64,000 nt of DNA from Closterium sp. NIES-65 (Eukaryota > Streptophyta > Zygnematophyceae > Desmidiales > Closteriaceae): positions 620,001 through 684,000 of the forward strand of contig CANXME010000233.1 of the NCBI GenBank assembly GCA_948144175.1. Direction: 5' to 3'. The position numbers were made by a program, and so were the translations under genes. The stretch's first letter is position 1. Each line of letters opens with the position of its first letter. The notes below the pieces were generated by a model that was given only the letters and a program-made list of their open reading frames with translations, had not been told where the DNA came from and made no database searches. Below are positions 19,526 through 30,025 of this stretch, in pieces.

Positions 19526-20119
19526 GGTGAGCGGTGTGGGTTCTCCCCTCCTCCTTTTTCATCTCCCACTGCTGCAGCTGCCGCTGAGGGGGGTGGAGGT
19601 GTGGGAGCTGTGGGGAGTGGAGCTATGGGGGTCATGTGGGAGTGGAGCTAGGGGTGAAACTGGGGGTGTGTGTAGGGGGGTGTGGGACTGTTTGGGGAGG
19701 CTGAGAGGAGGCTGCCGTCTAGTCGTCCGCAGCACCTGTAGTCCGGGGCGCTGTCCTGGTAGCCTAGAGAGCCTGCTGCGCCTGTCGCCCGTGGGTCCGT
19801 TGCTCCTGTAGCTCGTCGTAGCCCGTGAGCCAGTTACTCCAGTAGTCCGGGGCGCTGTCCCGGTAGCCACTGTGCCAGCCGCTCCTGTAGCCCGTGTGTC
19901 TACAGCTTCAGCCGTCGTCTCCTATCTTCTCTCCTCTCACAGTCCCTCCTCCTCCTCACTTGCCCGCCGTGACTACCACTAGCTTTGCTCATAATTGTGA
20001 ACTTTAAACTGTTGCTTCTTGTAATTGTGCTCAGAATGTGTGGTGACATTGTGATCCACCCTGAGCTTGTTCTGCTTTGCTTACTGTGCTGATTACACCC
20101 CACTTTGGCTATGGGGGTG

Positions 20120-20337
20120 TGTCAGAATATGTTGTTTGTGTAGCCTGCAGTGGGGCACTCAATAGTGAGTACAGCCCCTATGGGTTTGCTATTTGTATCC
20201 TGCTGCTTGCTAGTTCAATCATTGCCTTCTCAATTCCATTCCTGCACACAACCTAGCTCGTACTTGGCGCCTCATTGCTCTAGTCCTACTGTGGCCTAGG
20301 CTACTAAGCCTAGGCCGTGCTCCTACTATATCTGACA
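20120..20337 (+). repeat. Copia-B 3' LTR
   Basis: Partner of 11579-11796, with the same length and about 8 substitutions. Preceded by CTATGGGGGTG. Confidence 0.93.
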
Positions 20338-20747
20338 AGTAATCCAGTCAAATCAGTGAATTTCGCTACCCTGATATGATATGTCTCGCTACAGTTTCGT
20401 GGAATTTGAGCTTTCTGCACTAGGGGGGGTCTAATCCTGAATGCATTACAAAAAGGGGGGCCTAATAGCATTAGACCCGCCCCCATTTAACGACCCGGGG
20501 GGCTATAATTTTGGGGGGTCCATTAGCCGGGTAAATACGGTACGTATTTCCCTTTCGTAAGAAATCCAACTGCTTGTTATGAAAGTAAAATACATTTTTA
20601 GTATATCCTAGAGTGCCCGTTAGTGTCAAAATCCCAGCTCCAATAAGCACATCCTCCCTCCATTTGGAAATAGCTCGTTGGCCAGTACATTATCCTTGCT
20701 CCCTTTTCCCTTGGTAAACACCACTGTGGCCAGCAGTTGACCTCCGG

Positions 20748-21390
20748 TGTCAAATGGTATAGCCTTTAGTGGCTCATGCTATATGGGGTACAAACAGTTA
20801 GGGTTAGGTACTTGTACCCCAACACAATTAATGCAACTCATTCCACCGTAGCCACTTTCTGAGATGGTATCAGCTAGGTTCCTCGCTCCTAGGCCCTAGG
20901 TTAGTTCCCTAGCTCGCCAGACACGCCAGCGCACTGAGTCCTAAGCCGCCAGCCAGCTAGCTGCCCCCTAGCACGCCATGCCGGCGGCGACCTGCAGCGC
21001 GACCCGTCCCCTAATTACCGCGCCAACCTCCCGTAGGCCCGCATGTCGCGCTGCCTGTAGGCCTGCCCGTAGGCCCGCGCGTCGCGCTGCCCGTAGGCCC
21101 GCGCGTCGCGTCGCCTAGCCGCGCAGCCCGGCCGTAGGCCCGCCCGTCGCCTCACCCGCGCGTAGGCCTGCCCGTCGCCTCGCCCGCCCGTATGCCCGCC
21201 CGTCGCCTATAACGCCCATAGGCCCGCCCGTCGGCCCGCCTGTCGCCTCGCCGCGCAGCCCGCCCGTCGACCCGCCGCACTTCCCGTAGGCCCGCGCGCC
21301 GCGTCGCCTGTCCGTCGACCAGCTGCGCAGCCCGCCCGTCGACTCGCCGCACCGCCCACCACCCAGTACTACGCTTGCACTGAGGACTAG
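20748..21390 (+). mobile_element. Copia-M, 5' end fragment
   Basis: An LTR-like segment, 20748-20864, starts TGTCAAATGG, carries the shared core GGTACAAACAGTTAGGGTTA, and ends TCTGAGA (expected TGACA). It is followed by a primer site, TGGTATCAG (20865), and a leader of CCCGTAGGCCCGC-type repeats up to about 21370. No gag or pol follows: Gypsy-N begins at 21391. The 200 bp between 20543 and 20747 shows no feature. Confidence 0.75.
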
Positions 21391-21759
21391 TGTGAGAGTA
21401 CGACGGCTTATGCCAGCTATGCTTGCTTGTCTTTACTTTATCATGCTATTTCTAGCATATGATAATCATATGCATGCATGAATTGCTTGATTTCCTAGGC
21501 TAGGTGCTTTCGTATATTTTATTATAGTTATAGCACCGAGCTAGGTTACGTGCACTGAATTCTGGCCTTTTCGGTTGCCAGCGAATTGCCTTCTACTGAA
21601 TTCGGTAAGGGTCTGTTCGGGACGCTACGTGGCCCGCAGAACCTTCGCGTAACACCTGGTTATGGGGCCTTGTGTCGAGCCTATATATAGCCTCGTGTTG
21701 TACCCAGGTGATCATTCAATTCAAACTCTCTTTTCTGAGCTCGATCCTAGATCCTCACA
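21391..21759 (+). repeat. Gypsy-N 5' LTR
   Basis: Starts TGTGAGAGTA and ends ATCCTCACA, so its ends form the inverted repeat TGTGAG/CTCACA. It contains a TATA-like CTATATATAG (about 21680). The primer site TGGTAATCAGAGCC follows at 21762. Confidence 0.8.
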
Positions 21760-21920
21760 CTTGGTAATCAGAGCCCGTTTACACGCGAAGTTCTTTCGAC
21801 CGCTAAAAAACCAGTCTTAAAAAAGCCGCGGGGGCGACGCAGTCAAACATCGATTTCGGGTACGTAAAACCGGTTCCGTGTTTTTTGCTCCCCCTCGATT
21901 CGGTTTTTTCGGACGCGTTG

Positions 21921-22849
21921 ATGTCAGGCATGGAGGGCCACGGCGACAACTACGCGACTACGAGCGACATCGCGAGCCTCCGCACGGACATGGAGCAGAC
22001 GCAGGCGACGCTTCGTCGACTTGAGGCTTTTCTGACAAGCCAACCAGGGTTCGCCACCGCAGCAGCAGCGACCGCAGCGAATGCAGCACCGACAACTCCA
22101 GCAGCAGTGGCAACACCGACATTTCACGGACCGATGGCACCACTGTCGCCGAACCTCGAAGCGCGAAGGGATCCGACGTCCGGCGATTTGTGGCCACCCT
22201 CAAAATTTACTTCGAGGCCATTGGCTGTTCGACCCCGCAACACGACGCAGCAAGGATTCGGCTCGCAGCGACACTGTTACGTGGACCGGCTCTCGAATGG
22301 ATTTACTACACCGACGTAGCCCGCGGGGAGAAAACGTGGCAGCAGTTTCGGGCATATTTAATCGAGCGTTTCGAACCAATTAATACAACCTTCATGGCGC
22401 GGCAGCAAATACACCGACACAAGCAATACAGTAGTGTAACACAGTATACGCAGCAGATGGAGTTATTGTTCAACCGCATCACCGACCTGACCGAAGGCGA
22501 AAAAATCCAGGCGTACAACGAAGGGTTGAAAATGGAGATTCGGCGGCAGGTGATTGCGGCGAATTACAACAGCTATAGAGACATAGTGCGTGCTGCCGAG
22601 CGATACGACGCGCTGACTCGAGGTCAACCCGAAACACGACGTTTCACTCCGAACCGTACATTCGGCACGGAGCGATCGGCACCCCCCACGTTCGTCGAAC
22701 CGATGGATATCGACAAATACGACGCGAAGCAGCAGCCGACAAAATGTGAATTTTGCGGCGCAGCAGGACATCAGATTTTGTCGTGCTACAAAATGAAGAA
22801 AGCACGTACGGCACTCCGGGACGGAAACAGTGGAGCACCCCCGAAGTAA
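21921..22849 (+). pseudogene. Gypsy-N gag (frameshifted)
   Basis: The N-terminal part (from the ATG at 21921) is a short coiled-coil-like segment followed by Ala/Thr/Pro-rich sequence. The retrotransposon gag core continues in another phase (22190-22849), with LKIYFEAIG and the LLRGPALEWIYY region, ending in a canonical zinc knuckle CX2CX4HX4C (CEFCGAAGHQILSC). A frameshift near 22100-22170 separates the two. Gag packages the RNA and forms the particle. This copy would be truncated. Confidence 0.85.
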
Positions 22850-23223
22850 AAAAACGGGAATCGCCAGTAGCCGCGGATCGACCTGGCGATCGCGTAAAGA
22901 TCCGAAAAGCAGAAAAAGGCGACGACGTGGCGACTTCGGAGCGGGTGAAAAAAATGAGAAAATGATGGCGCGAATTTAAAACGTCACGACCGGCCGGCAT
23001 CAGGGGAAATCGCCGAGGCAAATGGAGGCTCCGCGAAAAAAGACTCTGCACCGGTCGGGAAACTCCAGCCGAACACCCACGAAAGTAAGAATTCGTTAAA
23101 AGTATCCTATAAAGATGCTCTAACGAAGAATATTGCTCCTCGTGGTTTTCAAGCCTTAAAAAATTCAAGGGAGGTTTAGAGGCCAAGAAAAGGCCTTTAG
23201 AAATTATTCAGGCACCTGAGAAG

Positions 23224-24502
23224 TTGGGCAAAGTACTACGAAGCGTAGAAAAGGGTCGTGCGTTCCGTCGAGTTAATATTCTCTCCCCGCAGCACAGTGT
23301 TAAGGCTCCCCGTTGCCCACAGGTGAAGCCTACACAGCTGCCAAGGCTTAGAGGAGACATCCAGGCTAAGGAGAAATTATACAAGCCTCGGAAAAATCCT
23401 CCTACCCCCCAGATGAAGTTGGAAAGCGCTAAGTCAGGTATAGGAAAAAGGGAAGGTATTAAGTTTGATGTACCCTATGATCCTATTAACAAGACCCTCT
23501 TTGGCTACTCAGCGCAACAGAAACCACTACTCCTCGAGGTGTTATGCAATGGGCGACTCCTCGAGGCACTGGTGGACAGCGGTGCATCTCACTCGGTGTG
23601 TGACCGCGGAGCATTGGAGAAAATTGGAGAGAAGGCGGAAGAGACCCAGATTTCAGCAACCATGGTGGACGGTACGAAGCATCCTATCCACGGCGAAGCA
23701 TCACTGCACCTGCATATAGGTGCGTTGAGGTGGAAGCTGAAGCTACCAGTCACCAACATCAAAGGATTAGATTTCATCTTGGGGCGAGATTTTCTGAAGC
23801 GGTTCAACCCCGAGATTGATTGGGTCAACAGCAAAGTGTGCATCTACAACAACGGGAAGCGGATAGCACTGCGAAGCTGGATGGATACAGGGGACGTACC
23901 TGAAACGACACAGGCACGGTTCCAACAGACGGTGAATGAGAGTAACACGAGTTACCTAGCACTGGTCATGACAGCAGCAGAGGAGGAGAAGCCGAATTCC
24001 AAGCTCCCTGCAGTAGTAAAGGAGGTCTTGGGGCAGTACAAAGATATAATGCCCGACGACCTACCTACAGGCGTACCTCCAGCACGCACCCACGAGCACG
24101 AGATCGTGGAGGAACCAGGTGCGAAACCCGTCTCACGTGCACCATACCGACTGAGTCCGACTGAACTGACAGACATGAAGAAACAGATAGAGTATCTACT
24201 GGTCAGACAACTGATCCGCCCATCCACCTCTCCCTACGGTGCACCAGTTCTCTTCACTCCAAAACCAGACGGCAGTCTACGGATGTGCATCCACTAATGC
24301 GCACTAAACAAACAGACAGTCAAAAACAAATATCCCATATCGCGCATAGACGACCTACTCGATAAACAACGTGGAGCAATAGTCTTCTCAAAGCTGGACC
24401 TACGGTCGGGTTACTGGCAGATCAAGATGGCGGACAACTCGATCCACAAGACGGCGTTCCGTACCAGATACGGCTCCTACGAATACTTGGTGATGCCGTT
24501 CG
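23224..24502 (+). pseudogene. Gypsy-N protease and reverse transcriptase, truncated
   Basis: The frame holds an aspartic protease with VDSGASHSVC (about residue 116) and a second conserved LDFILGRDFL block, then the start of reverse transcriptase (PVSRAPYRLSPTELTDMKKQ, APVLFTPKPDGSLRMCI). A TAA stop at 24295-24297 interrupts the conserved C-I-D-Y-R-A-L-N region. The same frame then continues through [25 protein letters not shown] and [13 protein letters not shown], until the Copia-D LTR cuts it at 24503, before the catalytic aspartate pair. The 22850-23223 interval is poorly preserved. Confidence 0.9.
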
Positions 24503-24624
24503 TGTCAAATTATAATATTGTGTAGGATATAGTGGGGTAGTCTATATGGGGTACATATTTCTAGGGTTGCATATTTGTATCACTTCCATTCCTTAGTCAA
24601 TCCATTCTCGTTCTACTTTTCTCA
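24503..24624 (+). repeat. Copia-D 5' LTR
   Basis: TGTCAAATTATAATATTG to TTTTCTCA. It contains the shared core GATATAGTGGGGTAGTCTAT and GGGGTACATATTTCTAGGG. Confidence 0.85.
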
Positions 24625-24670
24625 TGGTATCGAGCAGGTTCCCCCTTGGGAACTGTGCCTAGGGCCCACC
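24625..24670 (+). promoter_or_regulatory. Copia-D PBS, hairpin and GGGCCCACC motif
   Basis: PBS TGGTATCGAGC, a perfect hairpin GTTCCC/GGGAAC with loop CCTT (24638-24653), ACTGTG, then GGGCCCACC (24662-24670). The order matches the antisense of initiator tRNA-Met from acceptor to anticodon arm. Confidence 0.75.
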
Positions 24671-24719
24671 ACATTGAGTTTCATTTTTTTTTTTCTCCTG
24701 CCCGAAGCGCGCTCCGCCC

Positions 24720-25370
24720 GAGTCGCGCTCCGGGCTCTCACCTCGCCGAGCCGCCCTAGCGGCCCCTACGACCTAGCGACCCTATCGCCCTAGCGGCCCT
24801 ATCGCCCTATCGCCCTAGCGGCCCCTTCCCCTAGCGGCCTCGCCGCCCGTCACAACGGCCCCGTCGCCCTTCTCAGCGGCCCCGTCGCCGCGCATTGCGG
24901 CCCCGCTGCCCGTCTCCGCGGCCCCGCCGCCCGTCTCCGCGGCCTCGCCGCCCCTTGCTGCGGCCCCGCCGCCCTACTCAGCGGCCCCGCCGCCCTTCTC
25001 CTCAGCGGCCCCGCCGCCCTACTCAGCGGCCCCGCCGCCCTTCTCCTCAGCGGCCCCGCCGCCCTACTCAGCGGCCCCGCCGCCCTACTCAGCGGCCCCG
25101 CCGCCCTTCCGCAGCGGCCTCGCCGCCCTTCTCAGCGGCCCAGCCGCCCCTCGCACCAGCGGCCCTGCTGCCCTACACCGCCCGCGCCGCCCGAGCCGCC
25201 CGAACCGCCCGAGCCTCCCGAGCCGCCCGACCTGCCCGAGCTGCCCGAGCCGCCCGAGCCGCCCGACTCTCCTTAGCCGCCCGAGCCGCCCGACCAGCCC
25301 GAGCCGCCCGAGCCGCCCGAGCCGCCCGAGCCACCCAAGCCGCCTGAGCCGCCCGAGCCGCCTGAGGAGC
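24720..25370 (+). repeat. Copia-D leader tandem repeats
   Basis: First CGGCCCCGCCGCCCTACTCA-type units (about 24780-25160), then CCCGAGCCGCCCGAGCCGCC-type 9-mers (about 25180-25370). GC-rich and presumed untranslated. Confidence 0.9.
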
Positions 25371-25538
25371 CGAGCCACTGGTGCCACGGAGCCGCAGTTG
25401 CTGCTGTGCCGTCCGAGCAGTCGTGTTGCCTTGCTGCTGTACCGCTGAGCTGCCCAACCCGCCCTGCCTGGTGAGAACAGCGCTTCTGTCACTGCACTGC
25501 CCCTGTCCTACAGTTGGTACTGCTAGTCCACTGCTGTC

Positions 25539-28500
25539 ATGGCTACCCCCAGTGTTCTCGCTTTTGACGCTGAGGGTCGAGCCATTGACTTTGAGGTTTG
25601 GGTGGATGACCTGCAGCTTTTCCTAAAGTGCGATAGGGCAGACGGTCTTTCCCTCTTTGACCTCACCTCTGGTGCTTCCCCTGCCCCTACTGCCGATGCC
25701 GACGCCGCTGTTCGCTCCCAGTGGGCCACTCGCGATGCTGCTGCACGTCTTGCTGTGCGTCGCCACCTGCCTACCACTGAGCGCACGCACTTTAGTCAGT
25801 ACAAGAGTGCTCAGACCTTGTACGACGTTGTAGTTGCACGCTACTCTTCCCCTGCCACTGCTGCACTGAGCCGCCTCATGCTACCGTACCTCTTTCCTGA
25901 CCTTGCTGCCTTTCCCACAGTCGCTGACCTCATTACGCACCTCCGCACTAGTGACACTCGCTACCGCGCCGCGCTTCCTCCTGAGTTCTGCGCCAAGAAC
26001 ACCCCCCCCCTTGTACATCACTCTCTATTATATAGTCACCCGCCTCCCTTACTCCCTTCGAGTAGTCAGGGACCACTTCTTCTCAGCCTGTCCCACCACT
26101 CTCACTGTTGACCTCCTAGAGAAGGCCCTCCTAGCAGCGGAGAAGAGCATAGTCGTTGTAGGAGCCTCTCGTGGTGACCCTCGCACCCCCATCTTTGAGG
26201 GGTGTTCCCCTTCCCCCCTGTTGCCCTCTGTCGCCTCTGCTGCTGCGGCCGACCTCGTTGGTCTTGAGTCGGTCGGTGCGGCGTCTGCCCCTAGCGGGAG
26301 ACGCCGCTCTGGCAAGGGCAAGGGGGGCAAGGGCGCGGGTGGAGCTAGCGGGGGTGGTGGAGGTGGCGGTGGAGGCTGCGGAGGGAGTGGGGGTGGCGGT
26401 GGGAGTGGTGGCGGGGGTGGAGGTGGCGGTGGCAGCAGCGGAGGCGGAGGCGGCGGTGGCGGTAGCGGTGGGAGCGGAGGCGGCGGTGGTGGCGGAGGTG
26501 GAGGTGGCGGTGGTGGAGGAGGTGGAGCTGGTCGGGGTGGTGCTTCGCAGCAGAGCGGCTCCGGGGGTGGTCAGCGCCAGCAGCAGCAGCAGCAGCAGCA
26601 GCGTTCTCGGGACATCCCCCCTCCTCAGCAGCTCCGTGAGTGGTACACGCAGCGTCAGCATGGTGGGGGGTTTGGCCCGTGTACCTACGACCTTCGCTCC
26701 GACGACCGCGCGGGTGAGCAGTGTGGGGGTGCTCACCCCACCCAGCGCTGCTTTGGCCGACTGACGGACGCTTGGCGTCAGCAGTTCCCGGAGGCTAGTG
26801 AGATCCCCCGCTGGGGAGAGCTGTCTAGGGCAGGCGTAGCTATCTTTGATCTTGACTTTGATGCTATCCTTGCTGCCATGTATGCTGTGACAATTAGTGA
26901 CGAGGGTGACTGTTACCGGTGTTTCCCGCCCGACCCGGGCATTGGTACTGCTGCTCTAGGTGCTGGTGAGGCTGCTGCTCTAGGTGCCAGTGCGTCCGCG
27001 CCCTCAGGTGCTGGTGAGTCTGCGCTCTCAGGTACCACGTCGGCTTTGGCCTCCCTCACCTTCACACTTGACTCAGGGGCTTCTCGCTCCTTCTTTTGAG
27101 ACCGCACCACACTCACGCCGCTTGGTCGGCCAGTTGCAGTCTCCCTGGCAGACCCCTCTGGGGGTCCTGTCCTCTCTCACTTCTCCACTGTCCTCCCGTG
27201 TCCGGCTGCCCCCTCTGGCACCTTGTCTGGTCTTTACCTCCCCTCGTTCTCTACAAACTTGGTGAGTGGTGCTGACCTACAGGATACGGGGGTTCACCAG
27301 TTCACTCCTGCGAGTCAGCGGGTGACCCACTGCACGGACGCTCGGACAGGCCGACACCTGGCCACGTTTACACGTCGCTCGGGGTCGAGCCTGTACACAC
27401 TGACCACTGCGTCTCCTCCTGTCACTGCGTCTGGTCAGGTAGCTGCGTCGGGTCAGGTGTTTGCTGCAGCGTCCAGGTCTGGTCCTGAGTCTGCCCCCTG
27501 CTCGTGTCGCCTCTTGTCTCACGAGACTCTCCTCTGGCACCACCGTCTTGGTCACCCCTCCCTGCCTCGTCTTCGAGGCATGGCTTCCCGTGTCCTTGTC
27601 TCTGGTCTTCCCTGGTCCCTCCCTCCCCTTCCTCCGGGGCCTGGTCCTTCCTGCGTCCCCTGTGTCGAGGGGCGGCTCCGAGCTGCCCCTCACTCCTCTC
27701 AGTTTCCCCCGACAGAGGCCCGTTATAGACGCTTCACATGGACGTGTGGGGCCCTGCCCGCGTCCGTGGACAGGGTCACGAGCGCTACTTCCTGCTGGTG
27801 GTTGACGACTACTCGCGTTACACCTCAGTCTTCCCCTTGCGCAGCAAGAGTGATGTCGCTGAGGTGTTGATCGACTGGATCCGCGCAGCTCGTCTTCAGC
27901 TCAGGAGGAGCTTCGGCTCGGACTTTCCTGTTCTGCGTCTGCAGTCTGACCGAGGCGGAGAGTTCTCCTCTGGCCTTCTGCGAGCCTACTGTCGTGCGCG
28001 AGGCATCCGCCAGACCTTTACGCTACCGGACTCTCCACAGCAAAATGGGATTGCTGAGCGCCGCATTGGCATGGTCATGGACGTCGCTCGTACGTCCATG
28101 ATGCATGCGGCTGCCCCCCATTTTCTGTGGCCGTTTGCGGTTCAGTACGCGGCGCATCAGATCAACCTTCACCCCAGGGTCTCCAGGCCGGAGACCTCCC
28201 CAGCCTTGCTGTGGACGGGGAAGATCGGCGATGCGTCTGCGTTCCGTGTCTAGGGATCTCGGGCGTTTGTCCGCGACTTGTCTGCGGACTAGCTGTCCCC
28301 TCTTGCTGCTCCTTGTGTCTTCCTTGGCTTCCCCTTTGACGCCCCTATGTGGCAGTTCTACCACCCCACCTCTCGTCGTGTTCTGTCTTCCCAGGACGTC
28401 ACGTTCGACGAGTCAGTCCCCTACTACCGCCTCTTCCCCTACCGCACTCCTTCCCCCCCCCCCACCACCGCACTTCCTTGTGCCAGGTCCCCCCCCGGTA

Positions 28501-29333
28501 GACCCCCTCCCCCCTCAGGGTCCTGCCCCTTTAGGTGTGTCCCAGGTAGACGCAGTCGAGCCGGTCGAGGTTGCTGGTGACTCTGGTACTGCTGCGGGTG
28601 CTGAGCGTGGGGGTGCTGACTCTGGGGGTGCTGCGCGCGTGGGTGCTGAGCCTGGGGGTGCTGAGTCTGGGGGTGCTGCGACTGGGGGTGCTGAGCCTGG
28701 GGGTGCTACGACTGGGGGTGCTGAGCCTGGGGTTCCTGCAACTGGGGGTGCTGAGCCCGGGGGTGCTACGACTGGGGGTGCTGGGCCTGGGGGTGCTGCG
28801 CCTGGAGCTACTGAGCCTGGTGGTGCGGAGCCAGCGGCCGCTGGACCTACCCGTGTGGCGTCTGGCGGTGCTGGGCCTGGAGTTTCTCCGGGTGCTTCGT
28901 CTCGGCGGGAGCCGCTCTCTCCACAGGAGCTGCGCGAGTGGTTTGCCCGGCGCTGGAGGCGTACTGCTGGAGCTGGTGCTTCTTCGGCTGCTGAGGGTGC
29001 TGGTGCAGCCGGTCTCGGAGGTGCTAGCTCTGGGAGTGCTGGAGCTGCTGGGCCTGCGAGTGCGACTGGAGTCGGAGGTGCTGCGGGTGTTGGGGCTGAG
29101 GCTACTGCTGTCAGTCCTAGCGGCGGTCCTGCTGCGGGTGCTGCTGGTGCTCCTGGAGGTACTGGAGCTGGAGGTGCTATTGGCGCTGGTGCTGCCACTG
29201 GGGGTGCTGGTGCTGTCCCTGCTGTGTCTGGAGTCGCCGCGCGGCCTCGGCCGTACTTTGTTCCGCTCTTTCAGCAGGTTCTTGGTCTTCCTCCTCCCTT
29301 AGAGTGTCCAACGCCTGTCCAGTCACAGTCCAA
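25539..29333 (+). pseudogene. Copia-D gag-pro-int, inactivated
   Basis: Close relative of the Copia-H polyprotein, broken in several places. There is a frameshift in a C-run near 26000. The protease is followed by TGA at 27097-27099 where relatives have CGA (just after LDSGASRSFF). Another frameshift near 27725 precedes MDVWGP of integrase. TAG at 28251-28253 replaces the Trp codon of RVWGSRAF, and TAG near 28289 replaces a Lys codon. A frame change near 28450 precedes the linker. Recognisable domains: Gag, poly-Gly tract, CX13CX3HX4C knuckle, protease DSGAS, integrase HHCC and D,D,E core. It ends at the PVQSQ block before reverse transcriptase. Confidence 0.9.
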
Positions 29334-29474
29334 CCGATAAACTGGCCTGTTTGTTAAGACCGTTCCAACGCGTACCTGCTCATAGTTTAAGGTTACGTGA
29401 GCTGCAAGCAATGTTCCGTCGAAGTCGGCGAACTTAATCTCTTGTACGCTCTCCAGATTCACGCGCTTTTCATC
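29334..29474. other. Filler DNA at a head-to-head copia junction
   Basis: About 140 bp that match neither Copia-D nor Copia-E. On the minus strand a frame of about 47 codons is open across the filler (it includes ESVQEIKFADFDGTLLAAHV) and looks protein-like, but I do not recognise it. It could be a captured fragment from another element or gene. Confidence 0.5.
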
Positions 29475-30025
29475 ATGGTCATCTTCGGGGTGGGGGCGAA
29501 GGTCTGGAAGAAGTCAACTCCCTCTCGTTGACTGAAGCCTCGAGCAAGGTAACGAGCCTTGAAGACAGGCGGAGAACCTGGCGGCCGCTTCACCCTGAAA
29601 ATCCACATGCCGTCGACGATGTTCGCCCCGGGAGGGGGAACCTCATCGACGTAGGTGCCTGTGGACTTCCAGGATGCCATCTCTGCGTCCATGGCTGTCT
29701 GCCACTTAGAAGAGTACTCACCTGCGATAGCCTTAGCGTAAGAGCGCGGGGTCGGGATGTTTGGTGCATCTGGGTCTCCCTCTGGGGCAAGCAGCATTGC
29801 CACGAGATGAGGCGCAGCGGCCGCAAGACACTCAAGGTCCTCGTGGCTGTCCTCAAGGACGTCCGTGCTAAGAGCACCCTCACCCTCGACGAACGGAGGA
29901 TAGAGAGACTCGGACTCAGCAACAAGACTAGCAGCGTAGTCTAGACAACAGGCAGCAACAAAGTCCACAAGCTGAGCGACTAGGGCAGACGCAGCAGTGG
30001 ACTCAAACGACGGGTCAATGACCAC
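29475..30025 (-). pseudogene. Copia-E N-terminal reverse transcriptase fragment
   Basis: Open frame covering the conserved pre-RT region (LVDFVAACCLDYAASLVAES, DVLEDSHEDLECLAA) and the beginning of reverse transcriptase (GMWIFRVKRPPGSPPVFKAR, GVDFFQTFAPTPKMT). It is cut off before the first catalytic aspartate. The first Met at 30025 is internal to the domain. The adjoining open frame 30068-31051 is mostly an out-of-phase reading of the Gly/Ala/Glu linker. Confidence 0.8.

Larger units (their letters stand above)
11579..20337 (+). mobile_element. Copia-B, non-autonomous, interrupted by Copia-C
   Basis: LTRs of 218 bp at 11579-11796 and 20120-20337 differ at about 8 positions. The target duplication AGTAA is at 11574-11578 and 20338-20342. 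Removing Copia-C leaves about 1.9 kb with no gag or pol: antisense-tRNA leader, GC-rich repeats, then a 3' region (19531-20119) clearly homologous to 10610-11196 of Copia-A, for example the run GCACCTGTAGTCCGGGGCGC. A and B are thus one non-autonomous family with different LTR lengths. B is older than A and C by LTR divergence, as the nesting requires. Confidence 0.92.
8490..20540. mobile_element. TIR DNA element family 1, TA-flanked, interrupted by nested insertions
   Basis: The left end CCGTCTTTACCCGGCTAATA (from 8490) and the right end ...TTAGCCGGGTAAATACGG (to 20540) are inverted repeats with one mismatch in the outer part. Both are bordered by TA (8488-8489 and 20541-20542). TA target duplication is the hallmark of the Tc1/mariner/pogo superfamily. 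GGGGTCTAAT-type motifs recur just inside both ends. After removing the younger insertions (9323-11389 and 11579-20337), about 1.2 kb of non-coding, fairly AT-rich sequence remains. No transposase was found, so it is inferred to be non-autonomous. The pairing could be coincidental if two separate relatives are present, but the nested TSDs inside it fit one element. Confidence 0.6.
21391..24502 (+). mobile_element. Gypsy-N, 5' part of a Ty3/gypsy element
   Basis: Contains a 369-bp 5' LTR, primer site, gag and pol through protease to mid reverse transcriptase. It stops at 24502 where Copia-D begins. Integrase and the 3' LTR are absent from the window. The base composition is less GC-rich than that of the copias. 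Confidence 0.9.
24503..29333 (+). mobile_element. Copia-D, 5' two-thirds of a copia element
   Basis: 5' LTR (24503-24624), primer site, leader, gag, protease, integrase and linker. The element is lost at about 29333, just before reverse transcriptase, at the junction with filler and the oppositely oriented Copia-E. It lies inside Gypsy-N. No 3' LTR is present, so the target duplication cannot be checked. Confidence 0.9.
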
